Shown: piece after piece, positions 8,485 through 18,516 of the stretch
How the letters are laid out: each line of letters starts with the position of its first letter
Numbering within the stretch: position 1 is the stretch's first letter
Assembly: GCF_014203555.1 (NCBI RefSeq)
Contig: NZ_JACHJH010000002.1
Location: 404,791-468,790 of the forward strand
Direction: 5' to 3'
DNA from: Streptomyces olivoverticillatus
Lineage (GTDB): Bacteria; Actinomycetota; Actinomycetes; Streptomycetales; Streptomycetaceae
Length of the DNA stretch: 64,000 nt
Translations under genes and position numbers: made by a program
The notes under the pieces: generated by a model
What the model saw: the letters and a program-made list of their open reading frames with translations, nothing else
The model's database searches: none
Told to the model about the DNA's origin: nothing

Positions 8485-11091
8485 TCAGGACGTGGCGGCC
8501 GCGTCCGCGGCCTGCGCCTTGAGGGCGCGCTCGACGCCCGAGCGGCACTCCGTGACCAGTCGGCGCAGCGCCGCGCTCGGCTCGGCGGAGGCCAGCCAGG
8601 CGTCCGTGGCGTCCAGGGTCTCCTGGGAGACCAGCAGGGAGGGGTAGAGCCCCACCGCGATCTGCTGGGCCATCTCGTGGCTGCGCCGGTCCCAGACGTC
8701 CTTGACCATCGCGAAGTACTTCTCGCTGTAGGCGGCGAGGAGCTCGCGCTGGTCGCTCTGCTGGAAGCCGCCGATGACCGACTCCTGCACCGCGTTGGGC
8801 AGCTTGTCGGACTCGACGACCGACGCCCACGCCTTGGCCTTCGCCTCGGCCGTCGGACGCGCGGCCCGTGCCCAGGCGGCGTGCTGCTCGCCCGCGGAGG
8901 TCTTGTCGCGCTCCAGCTCGGCGGCGATGGCCTTCTCGTCCGCACGGCCGGTGGCCGCCAGTCGCCCGAGCAGGTCCCAGCGCAGCTCGGTGTCGACCGC
9001 CAGACCCTCGATGATCTTGGTGCCGTCGAGCAGCGCGGCCAGCAGGTCGAGCTGGGCGTCGGTGCGGGCGGTCGCGGCGAAGGCGCGCGCCCAGGCCAGC
9101 TGGTGGTCGCTGCCCGGCACGGCCGAGTGCAGGCCCTCCAGCGCGGCCTCCGTCCACTTCGCCAGGCCCGTCTCGCGCCAGGTGGGGGCGGCGTAGAGGT
9201 CGAGGGCGAGCTTGACCTGGCGGTGCAGCGACTGCACCACGCCGATGTCGGACTCCTTGGCGATGCCGGAGAGCACCAGGTCCAGGTAGTCGCGGGTGGC
9301 CAGCTCGCCGTCGCGGGTCATGTCCCAGGCGGAGGCCCAGCACAGGGCGCGCGGCAGGGACTCGGCGAAGTCGCCCAGGTGCTGGGTGACGGTGGCGAGG
9401 GACTCGGCGTCCAGGCGGACCTTGGCGTACGACAGGTCGTCGTCGTTGAGCAGCACCACAGCCGGGCGGGCGCGGCCCACCAGCTGCGGGACCTCGGTCA
9501 GCTCGCCGTCGACATCCAGCTCGATGCGGTCCTTGCGGACCAGCTTGCCGCTCTCGTGCTCGTAGAGGCCGATCGCGATGCGGTGCGGGCGGAGCGTCGG
9601 CTCCCCCTTGGCGCCGGCGGGCAGCGCCGGGGCCTGCTGCTTGACGGCGAAGGAGGTGATGACGCCGGCCGCGTCCGTGGTGATCTCGGGGCGCAGGACG
9701 TTGATCCCGGCCGTCTCCAGCCACGCCTTGGACCAGGCCTTGAGGTCACGGCCGGAGGTCTTCTCCAGCGCGCCCAGCAGGTCGGACAGGCGGGTGTTGC
9801 CGAAGGCGTGCTCCTTGAAGTACGCCTGCACGCCGGAGAAGAACTCCTCCATGCCGACGTAGGCGACGAGCTGCTTGAGGACGGACGCGCCCTTGGCATA
9901 GGTGATGCCGTCGAAGTTGACGAGCACGTCGTCCAGGTCGCGGATCTCGGCCATGATCGGGTGCGTGGACGGCAGCTGGTCCTGCCGGTACGCCCAGGTC
10001 TTCATGGAGTTGGCGAAGGTGGTCCAGGAGTGCGGCCACTTCGAGCCCGGTGCGTAGGCCTGGCAGGCGATGGAGGTGTAGGTGGCGAACGACTCGTTCA
10101 GCCACAGGTCGTTCCACCACTCCATGGTGACCAGGTCGCCGAACCACATGTGGGCCAGCTCGTGGAGGATGGTCTCCGCGCGCAGCTCGTACGCGGCGTC
10201 CGTCACCTTCGAGCGGAAGACGTACTGGTCGCGAATGGTGACCGCGCCGGCGTTCTCCATGGCGCCCGCGTTGAACTCGGGCACGAAGAGCTGGTCGTAC
10301 TTGGCGAAGGGGTAGGCGTAGTCGAACTTCTCCTGGAACCAGTCGAAGCCCTGCCGGGTGACCTCGAAGATCGCGTCCGCGTCGAGGAACTCGGCGAGCG
10401 AGGGACGGCAGTAGATGCCCAGGGGGACGCTCTGCCCGGTCGCCTTGTTCTCGTAGGTGCTGTGCACCGCGTGGTAGGGACCGGCGATCAGGGCCGTGAT
10501 GTAGGTGGAGATGCGCGGCGTCGGCTCGAAGCGCCAGACTCCCCCAGACTCCGTCTGGGGGTGCCCCCGGTCCGCCGGGCGCTCGGGCGTCGGCGAGTTG
10601 GAGATGACGGTCCAGCCCTCGGGGGCCTTCACGGTGAACTGGAAGGTGGCCTTGAGGTCCAGCTGCTCGAAGGAGGCGAAGACGCGGCGCGCGTCCGGCA
10701 CCTCGAACTGTGTGTACAGGTAGGCCTGCTGGTCGACCGGGTCGACGAAGCGGTGCAGGCCCTCGCCGGTGTTGGTGTACGCGCAGTCGGCGACGACCCG
10801 CAGCTCGTTGCGCCCGGCGGCCAGGGCCGGCAGCGCGATCCGGCTGTCCTGGAACACCTCGGCCGCGTCGAGCGAGGTGCCGTTGAGCACCACCTCGTGG
10901 ACGGCGGGTGCGACCAGGTCGATGAAGGAGGCGGCGCCGGCCTCGGCGGCGTCGAAGCGCACGGTGGTCACCGACCGGTACGTGCCGCCCTCCTGCGCGC
11001 CGGACAGGTCGAGCTCGATCTCGTAGGAGTCGACGGTGAGCAGCCGCGCCCGCTGCTGGGCCTCTTCGCGGGTCAGATTCGTTCCGGGCAC
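8485..11091 (-). CDS. pepN: Aminopeptidase N (M1 family), copy 1
   Basis: 868 aa, GTG start with AAGGAG 8 nt upstream. Cytoplasmic zinc metallopeptidase removing N-terminal residues. The GAMEN exopeptidase motif (~residue 274, NAGAMENAG), the zinc site His310-Glu311-x-x-His314 and the third ligand Glu333 (NESFA) are intact. The long helical ERAP1-like C-terminal domain follows. Length matches actinobacterial PepN (~850-870). A short GC-rich palindromic element at 10541-10561 lies in frame and encodes a loop (RGHPQTESGG) before the catalytic domain. A diverged paralog sits at 18517-21102. Confidence 0.96.
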   Translation of the reverse strand: MPGTNLTREEAQQRARLLTVDSYEIELDLSGAQEGGTYRSVTTVRFDAAEAGAASFIDLVAPAVHEVVLNGTSLDAAEVFQDSRIALPALAAGRNELRVVADCAYTNTGEGLHRFVDPVDQQAYLYTQFEVPDARRVFASFEQLDLKATFQFTVKAPEGWTVISNSPTPERPADRGHPQTESGGVWRFEPTPRISTYITALIAGPYHAVHSTYENKATGQSVPLGIYCRPSLAEFLDADAIFEVTRQGFDWFQEKFDYAYPFAKYDQLFVPEFNAGAMENAGAVTIRDQYVFRSKVTDAAYELRAETILHELAHMWFGDLVTMEWWNDLWLNESFATYTSIACQAYAPGSKWPHSWTTFANSMKTWAYRQDQLPSTHPIMAEIRDLDDVLVNFDGITYAKGASVLKQLVAYVGMEEFFSGVQAYFKEHAFGNTRLSDLLGALEKTSGRDLKAWSKAWLETAGINVLRPEITTDAAGVITSFAVKQQAPALPAGAKGEPTLRPHRIAIGLYEHESGKLVRKDRIELDVDGELTEVPQLVGRARPAVVLLNDDDLSYAKVRLDAESLATVTQHLGDFAESLPRALCWASAWDMTRDGELATRDYLDLVLSGIAKESDIGVVQSLHRQVKLALDLYAAPTWRETGLAKWTEAALEGLHSAVPGSDHQLAWARAFAATARTDAQLDLLAALLDGTKIIEGLAVDTELRWDLLGRLAATGRADEKAIAAELERDKTSAGEQHAAWARAARPTAEAKAKAWASVVESDKLPNAVQESVIGGFQQSDQRELLAAYSEKYFAMVKDVWDRRSHEMAQQIAVGLYPSLLVSQETLDATDAWLASAEPSAALRRLVTECRSGVERALKAQAADAAATS
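10541..10561. repeat. Perfect palindrome inside pepN coding sequence
   Basis: Arms CCCCCAGAC / GTCTGGGGG around TCC, followed by a GGGTGCCCCC-like tail. It looks like the short intergenic REP-like palindromes common in Streptomyces, but here it is read in frame as a surface-loop peptide. Confidence 0.6.
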
Positions 11092-11196
11092 CAGTGCATC
11101 TCCTTAACATCGCGGCTTTCCGGTCATCCTTCCACGCCGTCGCGCTGAGTGGTGGTTCGTACGCTGACGGCGGAGGAGGGGTGTGGAAACGCCACG

Positions 11197-11220
11197 GCCG
11201 GGCACCCTTGGGTGCCCGGC
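11197..11220 (-). terminator. Hairpin terminator downstream of asd (distal of two)
   Basis: Perfect 11-bp arms with a TT loop, downstream of the asd stop on the minus strand. Confidence 0.75.
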
Positions 11221-11235
11221 CCGGTGTCCGGCGGT

Positions 11236-11257
11236 GCCGGGCGGGGGTCCGCCCGGC
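11236..11257 (-). terminator. Hairpin terminator downstream of asd (proximal)
   Basis: 9-bp perfect arms, 4-nt GGGT loop, 8 nt past the asd stop. With 11197-11220 it forms a double terminator before pepN. Confidence 0.7.
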
Positions 11258-11264
11258 GGTGGTG

Positions 11265-12431
<1,167 letters not shown>

Positions 12432-15137
12432 TCACTGCTGGGCGGTGACCCCCAGCGTGTACGGGTTGTCCAGCAGCGGTGAGGTGCGGCGGGACTCGAC
12501 CTCGATCTCCCAGACGCCGGGCAGCGGGTTCGCGTACGAACGCTGGTCCGGGCGGCAGGTGTTGGCCGGGTTGGGGTAGTTCGGGTAGCAGTTGGGCGTG
12601 GAGGTCGGGTCGACCGGGACGCCGTAGGAGTTGATGGCGATGAACCGGGTCTGGCTGCCCGAGGCCAGGCCGCTCATCGCGACCTCCAGCGACTTCGCGC
12701 CCTTGGGGACCGTCACGAAGTACGACGTCGTCGCGTTGCGCTGCACCGAGGCCGACTTCTTGACCGCGTACGACGGCTTCGCCAGCGGCTCGGCCACGAT
12801 CACGGTAGCCAGGATCTGCTTGTCGATGCCCTCGGTGCGGTCGTCGTCGACGGTGAGGATCGCGCTGTGGATGCCCGCGGCCTTGGCCTTGGCCTTCACC
12901 TTGACGGTCACCGGCTTGTTCAGCGGCAGCTTCACCTCGTCGTCACCGGCGAGCTTGAACGTGCCGTCGTTGTTCTTCCACTTCAGCTCGTGCCACACCG
13001 GCTTGTCCGGGCCCGAGGTGCGGGTGATCACGACGTCGTAGGTCCGGGTCTCGCCCGCCTTGAGGCCGCCCTCGCGGTCGTAGATGCCGGTGCCGTGGCC
13101 GGGCGTCTTCAGCTTGGAGGACAGCGCCGTGGAAACCGGCGCGTCGACCGTGTAGTCGTGCGCGGTGGCGTGGTCGCGCAGCGACTCCCAGGCGTCCTGG
13201 ATGTCGATCAGGCCGGAGCCCTGCTCGTACGCCTGGGCGCCCTTGATCTGCCTGGCCGTGGAGGTCAGCGCCGTGCGCAGATCGGCCGGGGTGAGCTTCA
13301 TGTGCTTCTGCTTGGCGGCCGAGATCAGCAGCGCCGAGGCGCCCGCGGCCTGCGGGGAGGCCATCGAGGTGCCCTGCAGCATGCCGTAGCCGGGCGGCAG
13401 CTCGTAGCCCGCCTCGGCGACCGGCGCGCCCGGCTCCCAGGTCGGGATGGTGTTGATCGACGCGCCCGGCGCGGTGATCGTCGGGGTGAAGCCGCCGTCC
13501 TCGCGCGGGCCGCGAGAGGAGAAGGGCATCATCGCGTACTTGGTGCTCACCTCGGAGCCGTAGTTGGCGGCCCAGGTCTCCTTGGAGACGGAGGCGCCCA
13601 CGCTGACGACCTTGTCGGCCAGGCCCGGGTCGCCGATGGTGTTGGCGCCGGGGCCGCTGTTGCCCGCCGAGATGACGAGCTGGACGCCGTAGGTGTCGAT
13701 CAGGCGGGTGTAGAGCTCGGAGCGGGCGTTGTTGCCGTCGTTGAGCGCGGGCAGCCCGCCGATCGACATGTTGACGATGTCGACACCGTGGTTGACGACG
13801 AGGTCGATCATGCCCTCGGTCAGCGCCACGTTGGTGCAGCCGCCGCTCCAGGTGCAGGCCCGGGAGGAGACGATCTTCGCGCCGGGGGCCGCGCCGTTCA
13901 TCCTGCCGCCGAACAGCCCGTTGGCGGCGGTGATGCCCGCCACGTGCGTGCCGTGCTCGGACTCGATGACGCCGATGTTGACGAAGTCGGCCTTCTTGCC
14001 GGCCCAGGAGGCGCCCTTCGGGTCCATCGGCACGTCCTTGCGGATCTGCACCGTGAAGGGGATGCGCTCGGCGATCGGGGTCTTGGGGTCGTCCTTGCCG
14101 AAGTACCCGATCTGGAAGCCGTCCTTGTACGGCTTCATCTCCTCGTCGTCCGTGAAGTTGCCGTCGTCGTCGAGGTCGACGCGGACGGTGCCCTTGGCCT
14201 TGTCGTAGAGGACCGCCCAGGAGTCGGTGGTGTCGCCGTCCCGGTTGAGGTCGCCCTTCATGTCGCCGCCCGCGGTGACGTCCTCGCGGAAGAGCGCGAC
14301 CTGGTACGAGCCGTTGCCCGGCGCCGTGTAGGTGCGGCCGTTGAAGGAGAAGCTGGGGCCCGAGACGTCCGTGGTCATCGGCAGCCAGGTGCCGTCGTCG
14401 TCGGTGAGCGGGTCGGTGGCGGTGACCCAGTCGACGATCTTGCGCTCGCCGGTGGTGGTCTTCTGCAGCGCGGGGTGCGCGACGTCCACGCCGGAGTCGA
14501 GCACTCCGATGGTCACGCCGCGGCCGTCGGCCTTGGGGTGGTCCTCGACGAAGCCGACCGCGCCCGTCTCGAAGGCGGGCTGGTAGGGGTTCTTGGCGGG
14601 CGTCTTCCCGTCCGGGCCCGGGTACTTGCGGGACTTGGCGGGCTTCGCCGCGCCTTGGGCGACGTCGCCGCGCGGCGTCGGGTCCGGGAGCTTGATCTCC
14701 TGCTTGAGGTCGATGCCGTGCACCGAGGAGAGCTTCTTCGCCTCGTCGATGGCGGTGTCGGCCTGCACGGTGGGCACGGTGGCCCGGACGTAGCCGAGCT
14801 TGTCGTAGGCCTGGCCCACCGAGGCGCCGGCGATGCCTTCCAGCTTCTTCTCGACCTGGCCGGTCTTGCCGGGAGCGGTGGCGATCATCATGGTGACCGT
14901 GGAGTCGCCCCGGGCCTTGGCCTTGGCCAGCAGGGCGGCGTCCTGCGAACCGAGCTTGGCGGGGGCCGACTTGGCGGGTCCCCGGCCGGCAGCGACGGTC
15001 CAGGGGTCGTCGTGGGCGAAGGCCGGCACGGCGCCGGCGGTGGTCAGCGCGGCGACCAGACCGGCCGCGACGGCTATTCGCGCCACGCGTCTCGCGCCGT
15101 CGGCCGGCGCGGTGTTCTCGGATGCGGGGGTGGTCAT
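12432..15137 (-). CDS. Secreted subtilase (S8), tripeptidyl-peptidase II-like
   Basis: 901 aa. ATG at 15137 is preferred over 15143 because AGGG lies 6 nt upstream of it but touches the other. A Sec signal (~residues 18-40, ending AVPAFA) predicts secretion, and a ~150-residue propeptide-like region follows. Catalytic residues are Asp214 (VLDSGVD), His395 (EHGTHVAG) and Ser591 (GTSMASPQ), with oxyanion Asn in SAGNSGPG. The 181-residue Asp-His gap, far larger than in subtilisin, holds an insert as in TPPII-type subtilases; it contains two Asp-rich loops (DLNRDGDTTD, DLDDDGNFTDDEE) that look like calcium sites. A C-terminal beta-rich region is present. Likely role: extracellular protein or peptide degradation. 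Confidence 0.93.
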   Translation of the reverse strand: MTTPASENTAPADGARRVARIAVAAGLVAALTTAGAVPAFAHDDPWTVAAGRGPAKSAPAKLGSQDAALLAKAKARGDSTVTMMIATAPGKTGQVEKKLEGIAGASVGQAYDKLGYVRATVPTVQADTAIDEAKKLSSVHGIDLKQEIKLPDPTPRGDVAQGAAKPAKSRKYPGPDGKTPAKNPYQPAFETGAVGFVEDHPKADGRGVTIGVLDSGVDVAHPALQKTTTGERKIVDWVTATDPLTDDDGTWLPMTTDVSGPSFSFNGRTYTAPGNGSYQVALFREDVTAGGDMKGDLNRDGDTTDSWAVLYDKAKGTVRVDLDDDGNFTDDEEMKPYKDGFQIGYFGKDDPKTPIAERIPFTVQIRKDVPMDPKGASWAGKKADFVNIGVIESEHGTHVAGITAANGLFGGRMNGAAPGAKIVSSRACTWSGGCTNVALTEGMIDLVVNHGVDIVNMSIGGLPALNDGNNARSELYTRLIDTYGVQLVISAGNSGPGANTIGDPGLADKVVSVGASVSKETWAANYGSEVSTKYAMMPFSSRGPREDGGFTPTITAPGASINTIPTWEPGAPVAEAGYELPPGYGMLQGTSMASPQAAGASALLISAAKQKHMKLTPADLRTALTSTARQIKGAQAYEQGSGLIDIQDAWESLRDHATAHDYTVDAPVSTALSSKLKTPGHGTGIYDREGGLKAGETRTYDVVITRTSGPDKPVWHELKWKNNDGTFKLAGDDEVKLPLNKPVTVKVKAKAKAAGIHSAILTVDDDRTEGIDKQILATVIVAEPLAKPSYAVKKSASVQRNATTSYFVTVPKGAKSLEVAMSGLASGSQTRFIAINSYGVPVDPTSTPNCYPNYPNPANTCRPDQRSYANPLPGVWEIEVESRRTSPLLDNPYTLGVTAQQ

Positions 15138-15614
15138 GAACATCCCTGGGTGGAAGAAGTGAACGGCTGCCGAACGGCAGGTCCGGATTTCGGAGCCGGA
15201 TGAGCGATCACTTTTATGGAAGTGACGGAGGTTTGGGGAGAGTTGTCAGGGAAGGAAAGTAAGGATGGCGTAAACCCGCCACGCGCCACACGGGATGAAG
15301 CAGGACGGAGGCCGTGAAGCGGTCATGGTTGTTCCCGCAGCTCAGGAGGTGTAGGACAAACGGACTACACCAGCCGCCCCAGCACCGGCGCAGCCCTTCC
15401 CAGGCGGGTGAACGCTGAATGAGCGTCAGCACACCAGGGGACGAGTGGTGTATGTCAGTTCGCAGTAGCCAAGATCGATGTGAGGTGATCGGCGGCGGCC
15501 GTTGCGGTCATGTTCACGCCCAGGTCACCCGCGCTGCCAACGATCCTCACTGACCGGGGCCGCAGCCCGCCCGCCAGATCGCCTGCCTTCGCGTTCGCAC
15601 TCGGGGAGACCGCC
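15138..15614. other. 477-nt divergent intergenic region
   Basis: Must hold promoters for the secreted protease (minus) and the phosphoesterase (plus). It contains an inverted repeat at 15208-15225 and no convincing gene; a 72-codon reading on the minus strand (15214-15432) lacks a ribosome site and protein-like composition. Confidence 0.6.
15208..15225. promoter_or_regulatory. Inverted repeat upstream of the subtilase gene
   Basis: TCACTT-N6-AAGTGA, 71 nt upstream of the protease start. On the minus strand it encloses CATAAA, a possible -10. Candidate operator; regulator unknown. Confidence 0.35.
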
Positions 15615-17348
15615 ATGCACCGCAGACCGCGCAGAACCGCAGCCTCGCAGCTCGACCGCCGTACGTTCCTGGCCGCCGCGGGGGCCGTCACCACGGCCAC
15701 CGGGCTGGGCCTCGCCGTGGGCGCGGACGACGGCTCGGCCGTCGCCGACCCCGGACCTGCCCCGGCGACTAGCCCCGCCCCGCCGGCCGCCGCCTCCGCC
15801 GCGGCCCCCACGGGCGCGGGCACCACGCTGGCATCCGTCGCCGCCCCCCGCGGCAGCGGCGGCTACCGGCGGCTCGGCGACGGCCCCGGCTGGCCCCGCA
15901 TCGTCCGCGCCGACCTGGCCGAGGCCCGCAACGGCCGCGAGGGCAAGCGCACCACGCTCGCCTCCTTCGTGCAGTTCACCGACCTGCACCTGACGGACGT
16001 ACAGCACCCGCTGCGCTACGAGTTCTTCCGCGCCGGAGACGCCGGAGCCTGGCGCCCCCACGAGGCGCTCACGCTGCCCGGCGTGGTCGCGCTCGTGGAG
16101 CGCGTCAACAAGCTGCGCCGCGGCCCGGCCACCGGCGCCCCGCTCGGCTTCGTCATGACCACCGGCGACAACGGCGACGAGAACGCGAAGATCGAGCTGG
16201 ACTGGTTCCTCACCGCCCTCAGCGGCGGCCGGCTCAACCCCAACACCGGCGACCCGCAGCACTACGAGGGCGTCCAGAACAGCGGCCTGAAACTCTTCTG
16301 GCACCCCGACAGCTCCCTGCGCGACCAGGACAAGCAGCTCGGCTACCCCCGCATCAACGGCTATCTCGACGCCATCACACGCCGCGTCAACAGCCCCGGC
16401 CTGAACATCCCCTGGTACTCCACCTTCGGCAACCACGACGGCCTCTCCGGCGGCTGCTATCCGGCCGCGGGCACCTTCATCGGCGACTTCGCCGTCGGCG
16501 GCCGCAAGCTGCAGACCATCCCCGCCAAAGAGGCCAAGTGGCTCATGGAGGGCGAGGCCAACGGCGTCGACCCCAAGGGCAAGCGCATCGAAGCGCTGCT
16601 CAAGGCGCACAAGAAGGAGATGCGCTCGGTCACCCCGGACCCGCGCCGGGTGCCGCTGACCGCGCGCCAGTACGTGGCGGCCCACCTCGACCCCCAGCAC
16701 ACCGGGCACGGCCCCGTCGGCCACGGCTACACCCGCGCCAACCTCGACTCGGGCAACCTCTACTACACCTTCCGCGTCTCCGAGAAGGTCATCGGCATCA
16801 GCCTCGACTCCACCGACCCCGGCGGCCACTACCAGGGCTCTCTCGGCACCACCCAGCTCAACTGGCTGGACGGCGTCCTCAAGCAGCACAAGGACGAGTA
16901 CGCCCTGGTCTTCAGCCACCACCCGAGCTGGAGCATGGACAACACCACGCCCGACCCCGCGAGCCCGCGCGACAAGCGCCACGGCGGCGACGAGGTGATC
17001 GCCCTGCTCCAGCGCCACAACAACGTCCTGGCCTGGATCAACGGGCACAGCCACCGCAACCGCATCCGGCCGCGCGGCACGTTCTGGGAGATCGCCACCG
17101 CCTCGCACATCGACTACCCGCAGCTCGCCCGCGTCATCGAGATCACCGACAACCACGACGGCACGATCTCCCTCTTCACCACCCTCGTCGAATCCGCCGC
17201 GCCCTACCGCACGGACTTCCACGACCTCTCCCAGACCGGGCTGGCCTCCCTCTACCGCGAGCTGGCCTTCAACTCCCCCGGCTCGGACACCACGCTCTCG
17301 GGCACCGAGACCGACCGCAACACGGAGCTGCTCCTCAAACGCCGCTGA
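15615..17348 (+). CDS. Tat-exported calcineurin-like metallophosphoesterase
   Basis: 577 aa, ATG at 15615 with GGGGAG 6 nt upstream; longer readings lack a ribosome site. A twin-arginine signal (LDRRTFLAAAGAV, residues ~13-25) predicts export of a folded metalloenzyme. The binuclear metal motifs are in order: FTDLHL (DxH), TTGDNGD (GDN), FGNHDG (GNH), FSHHPSW, and NGHSHRN (GHSH). It resembles the TIGR03767/PPA1498 group of phosphoesterases, whose substrate is unknown to me. Its stop is 4 nt from the stop of the convergent downstream gene, with no terminator between them. Confidence 0.92.
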   Translation: MHRRPRRTAASQLDRRTFLAAAGAVTTATGLGLAVGADDGSAVADPGPAPATSPAPPAAASAAAPTGAGTTLASVAAPRGSGGYRRLGDGPGWPRIVRADLAEARNGREGKRTTLASFVQFTDLHLTDVQHPLRYEFFRAGDAGAWRPHEALTLPGVVALVERVNKLRRGPATGAPLGFVMTTGDNGDENAKIELDWFLTALSGGRLNPNTGDPQHYEGVQNSGLKLFWHPDSSLRDQDKQLGYPRINGYLDAITRRVNSPGLNIPWYSTFGNHDGLSGGCYPAAGTFIGDFAVGGRKLQTIPAKEAKWLMEGEANGVDPKGKRIEALLKAHKKEMRSVTPDPRRVPLTARQYVAAHLDPQHTGHGPVGHGYTRANLDSGNLYYTFRVSEKVIGISLDSTDPGGHYQGSLGTTQLNWLDGVLKQHKDEYALVFSHHPSWSMDNTTPDPASPRDKRHGGDEVIALLQRHNNVLAWINGHSHRNRIRPRGTFWEIATASHIDYPQLARVIEITDNHDGTISLFTTLVESAAPYRTDFHDLSQTGLASLYRELAFNSPGSDTTLSGTETDRNTELLLKRR

Positions 17349-17352
17349 CGGC

Positions 17353-18396
17353 TCAGCGTGGCAGGACGACAAGGTAGGCGGCGGGTTCGCGGTCGGCCGA
17401 CGCCATCAGGGCGGTACGGACCACCGCAGCCTGCTGCTCCGTACTCTCGGCCAGCCGCTTGGGGGTGGTGCGCACCACCATGACGCCCAGCCGCTCCAAG
17501 TGCTCGCGCTTGCGCGAGGAGCCGGACCACAGCGGCTCCGCCTCCTGGCGCGGCGTCCGGGTGTCGATCTCCAGCGCCACCGAGTGGTCGGGCCAGTAGG
17601 CGTCCACCGCGCCCAGCGACGGGCCGCCGCGCAGCCGGAGTTCGACGTTCCACAGCGGGTCGGGCAGCGCGCGCTCGCGCACCATGTCGTAGAGCATCCC
17701 CTCGGCCAGGGCCCGGCCCTCGGCCAGCAGTGCGTCCACGGCCTCCACCACGTGCGGCCGGGTCAGCAGCCGGGCCCGGCCCAGCTCCCGCACCACCGCG
17801 CTCACCTCGCAGTGCCCGCCGCGCACCGCCTCGGTCAGCAGCTCGCGCACCTTGGCGGGGTCCACCAGCAGGGACACCGTGTCCGCGACGGCACGGGCAG
17901 CCGGCGCCACCGGCACGCCCGTCAGCAGCTTCGGCCGGGGCACGGTGTGTGCCCGTACCAGCCGTACGAACCCGGTCGGGCGCAGCCGCCGGGTGCGCGG
18001 CACCAGCACGTCGATCCGGTCGAGGGCGAGCAGCGAGGGCACGCAGGTGAAGCGGTGCAGGGCCAGCGCCGCCGGGCCGGTGATCATCGCCTCGCCGTAG
18101 GGGGTGGGGGCGTCGCCGCGCGGGGCGCAGGCCGGGCCGGGCTGGGCCGGGATCCTGGCGCGCGGGATGGTGTACATCAGCGCGGCGTGCAGCCGCTCCT
18201 CGCCGGTGACGGGCCCGGTGTGGAGGAGGAAGACCCCTGGCAGCAGCTGCTGCCAGGGCCCTTCGGGCCGGCAGCGTTCCCCGGCGGTGGCGGCGGAGAC
18301 GCCGTGCTCGCGCAGCTGCCGGGCCGTCAGGACGCGTTGGCGGACGTCGGAGAGGTGGTAGAGGGGGCGGGGAGAGAGGGGGGTGTTCGGGTTCAT
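17353..18396 (-). CDS. AbiEi-like winged-helix plus PD-(D/E)XK-like protein, unknown function
   Basis: 347 aa, ATG start, weak ribosome site. The N-terminal ~80 residues (VLTARQLREHGVSAATAGERC...GPWQQLLPGVFLLHT) resemble the winged-helix start of AbiEi-type antitoxin-domain proteins. The C-terminal ~100 residues (GAVDAYWPD..VALEID, then KREHLERLGVMVVRTT) resemble the DUF559/Vsr-like nuclease fold with D...ExD and a following basic helix. This two-part architecture is common and usually solitary in actinobacteria. No toxin partner or restriction gene lies beside it. A perfect 24-bp palindrome is embedded in the codons for PWQQLLPG. Function unknown; a DNA-binding or nuclease role is inferred only from fold resemblance. 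Confidence 0.8.
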   Translation of the reverse strand: MNPNTPLSPRPLYHLSDVRQRVLTARQLREHGVSAATAGERCRPEGPWQQLLPGVFLLHTGPVTGEERLHAALMYTIPRARIPAQPGPACAPRGDAPTPYGEAMITGPAALALHRFTCVPSLLALDRIDVLVPRTRRLRPTGFVRLVRAHTVPRPKLLTGVPVAPAARAVADTVSLLVDPAKVRELLTEAVRGGHCEVSAVVRELGRARLLTRPHVVEAVDALLAEGRALAEGMLYDMVRERALPDPLWNVELRLRGGPSLGAVDAYWPDHSVALEIDTRTPRQEAEPLWSGSSRKREHLERLGVMVVRTTPKRLAESTEQQAAVVRTALMASADREPAAYLVVLPR

Positions 18397-18516
18397 GACC
18401 CGGCCATTCCCGCTCCCCGCCCGCCCCCTAACCGCTGTTACAGCCCCGTCGGCAAATCAGGACAACCCCACCTCAAAGCAAGGGTGTTCGAGGTTCGAAG
18501 GGGCTCGCTTTGGCGG

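Noticed and set aside
11092..11140. SigR promoter before pepN copy 1
   Set aside because: GGAAG-N20-GTT differs in one -35 base and in spacing from GGAAT-N18/19-GTT; not convincing without start-site data.
15214..15432. Possible 72-aa minus-strand gene in the protease/phosphoesterase gap
   Set aside because: No ribosome site, no leaderless -10 at the start, peptide looks like random translation.
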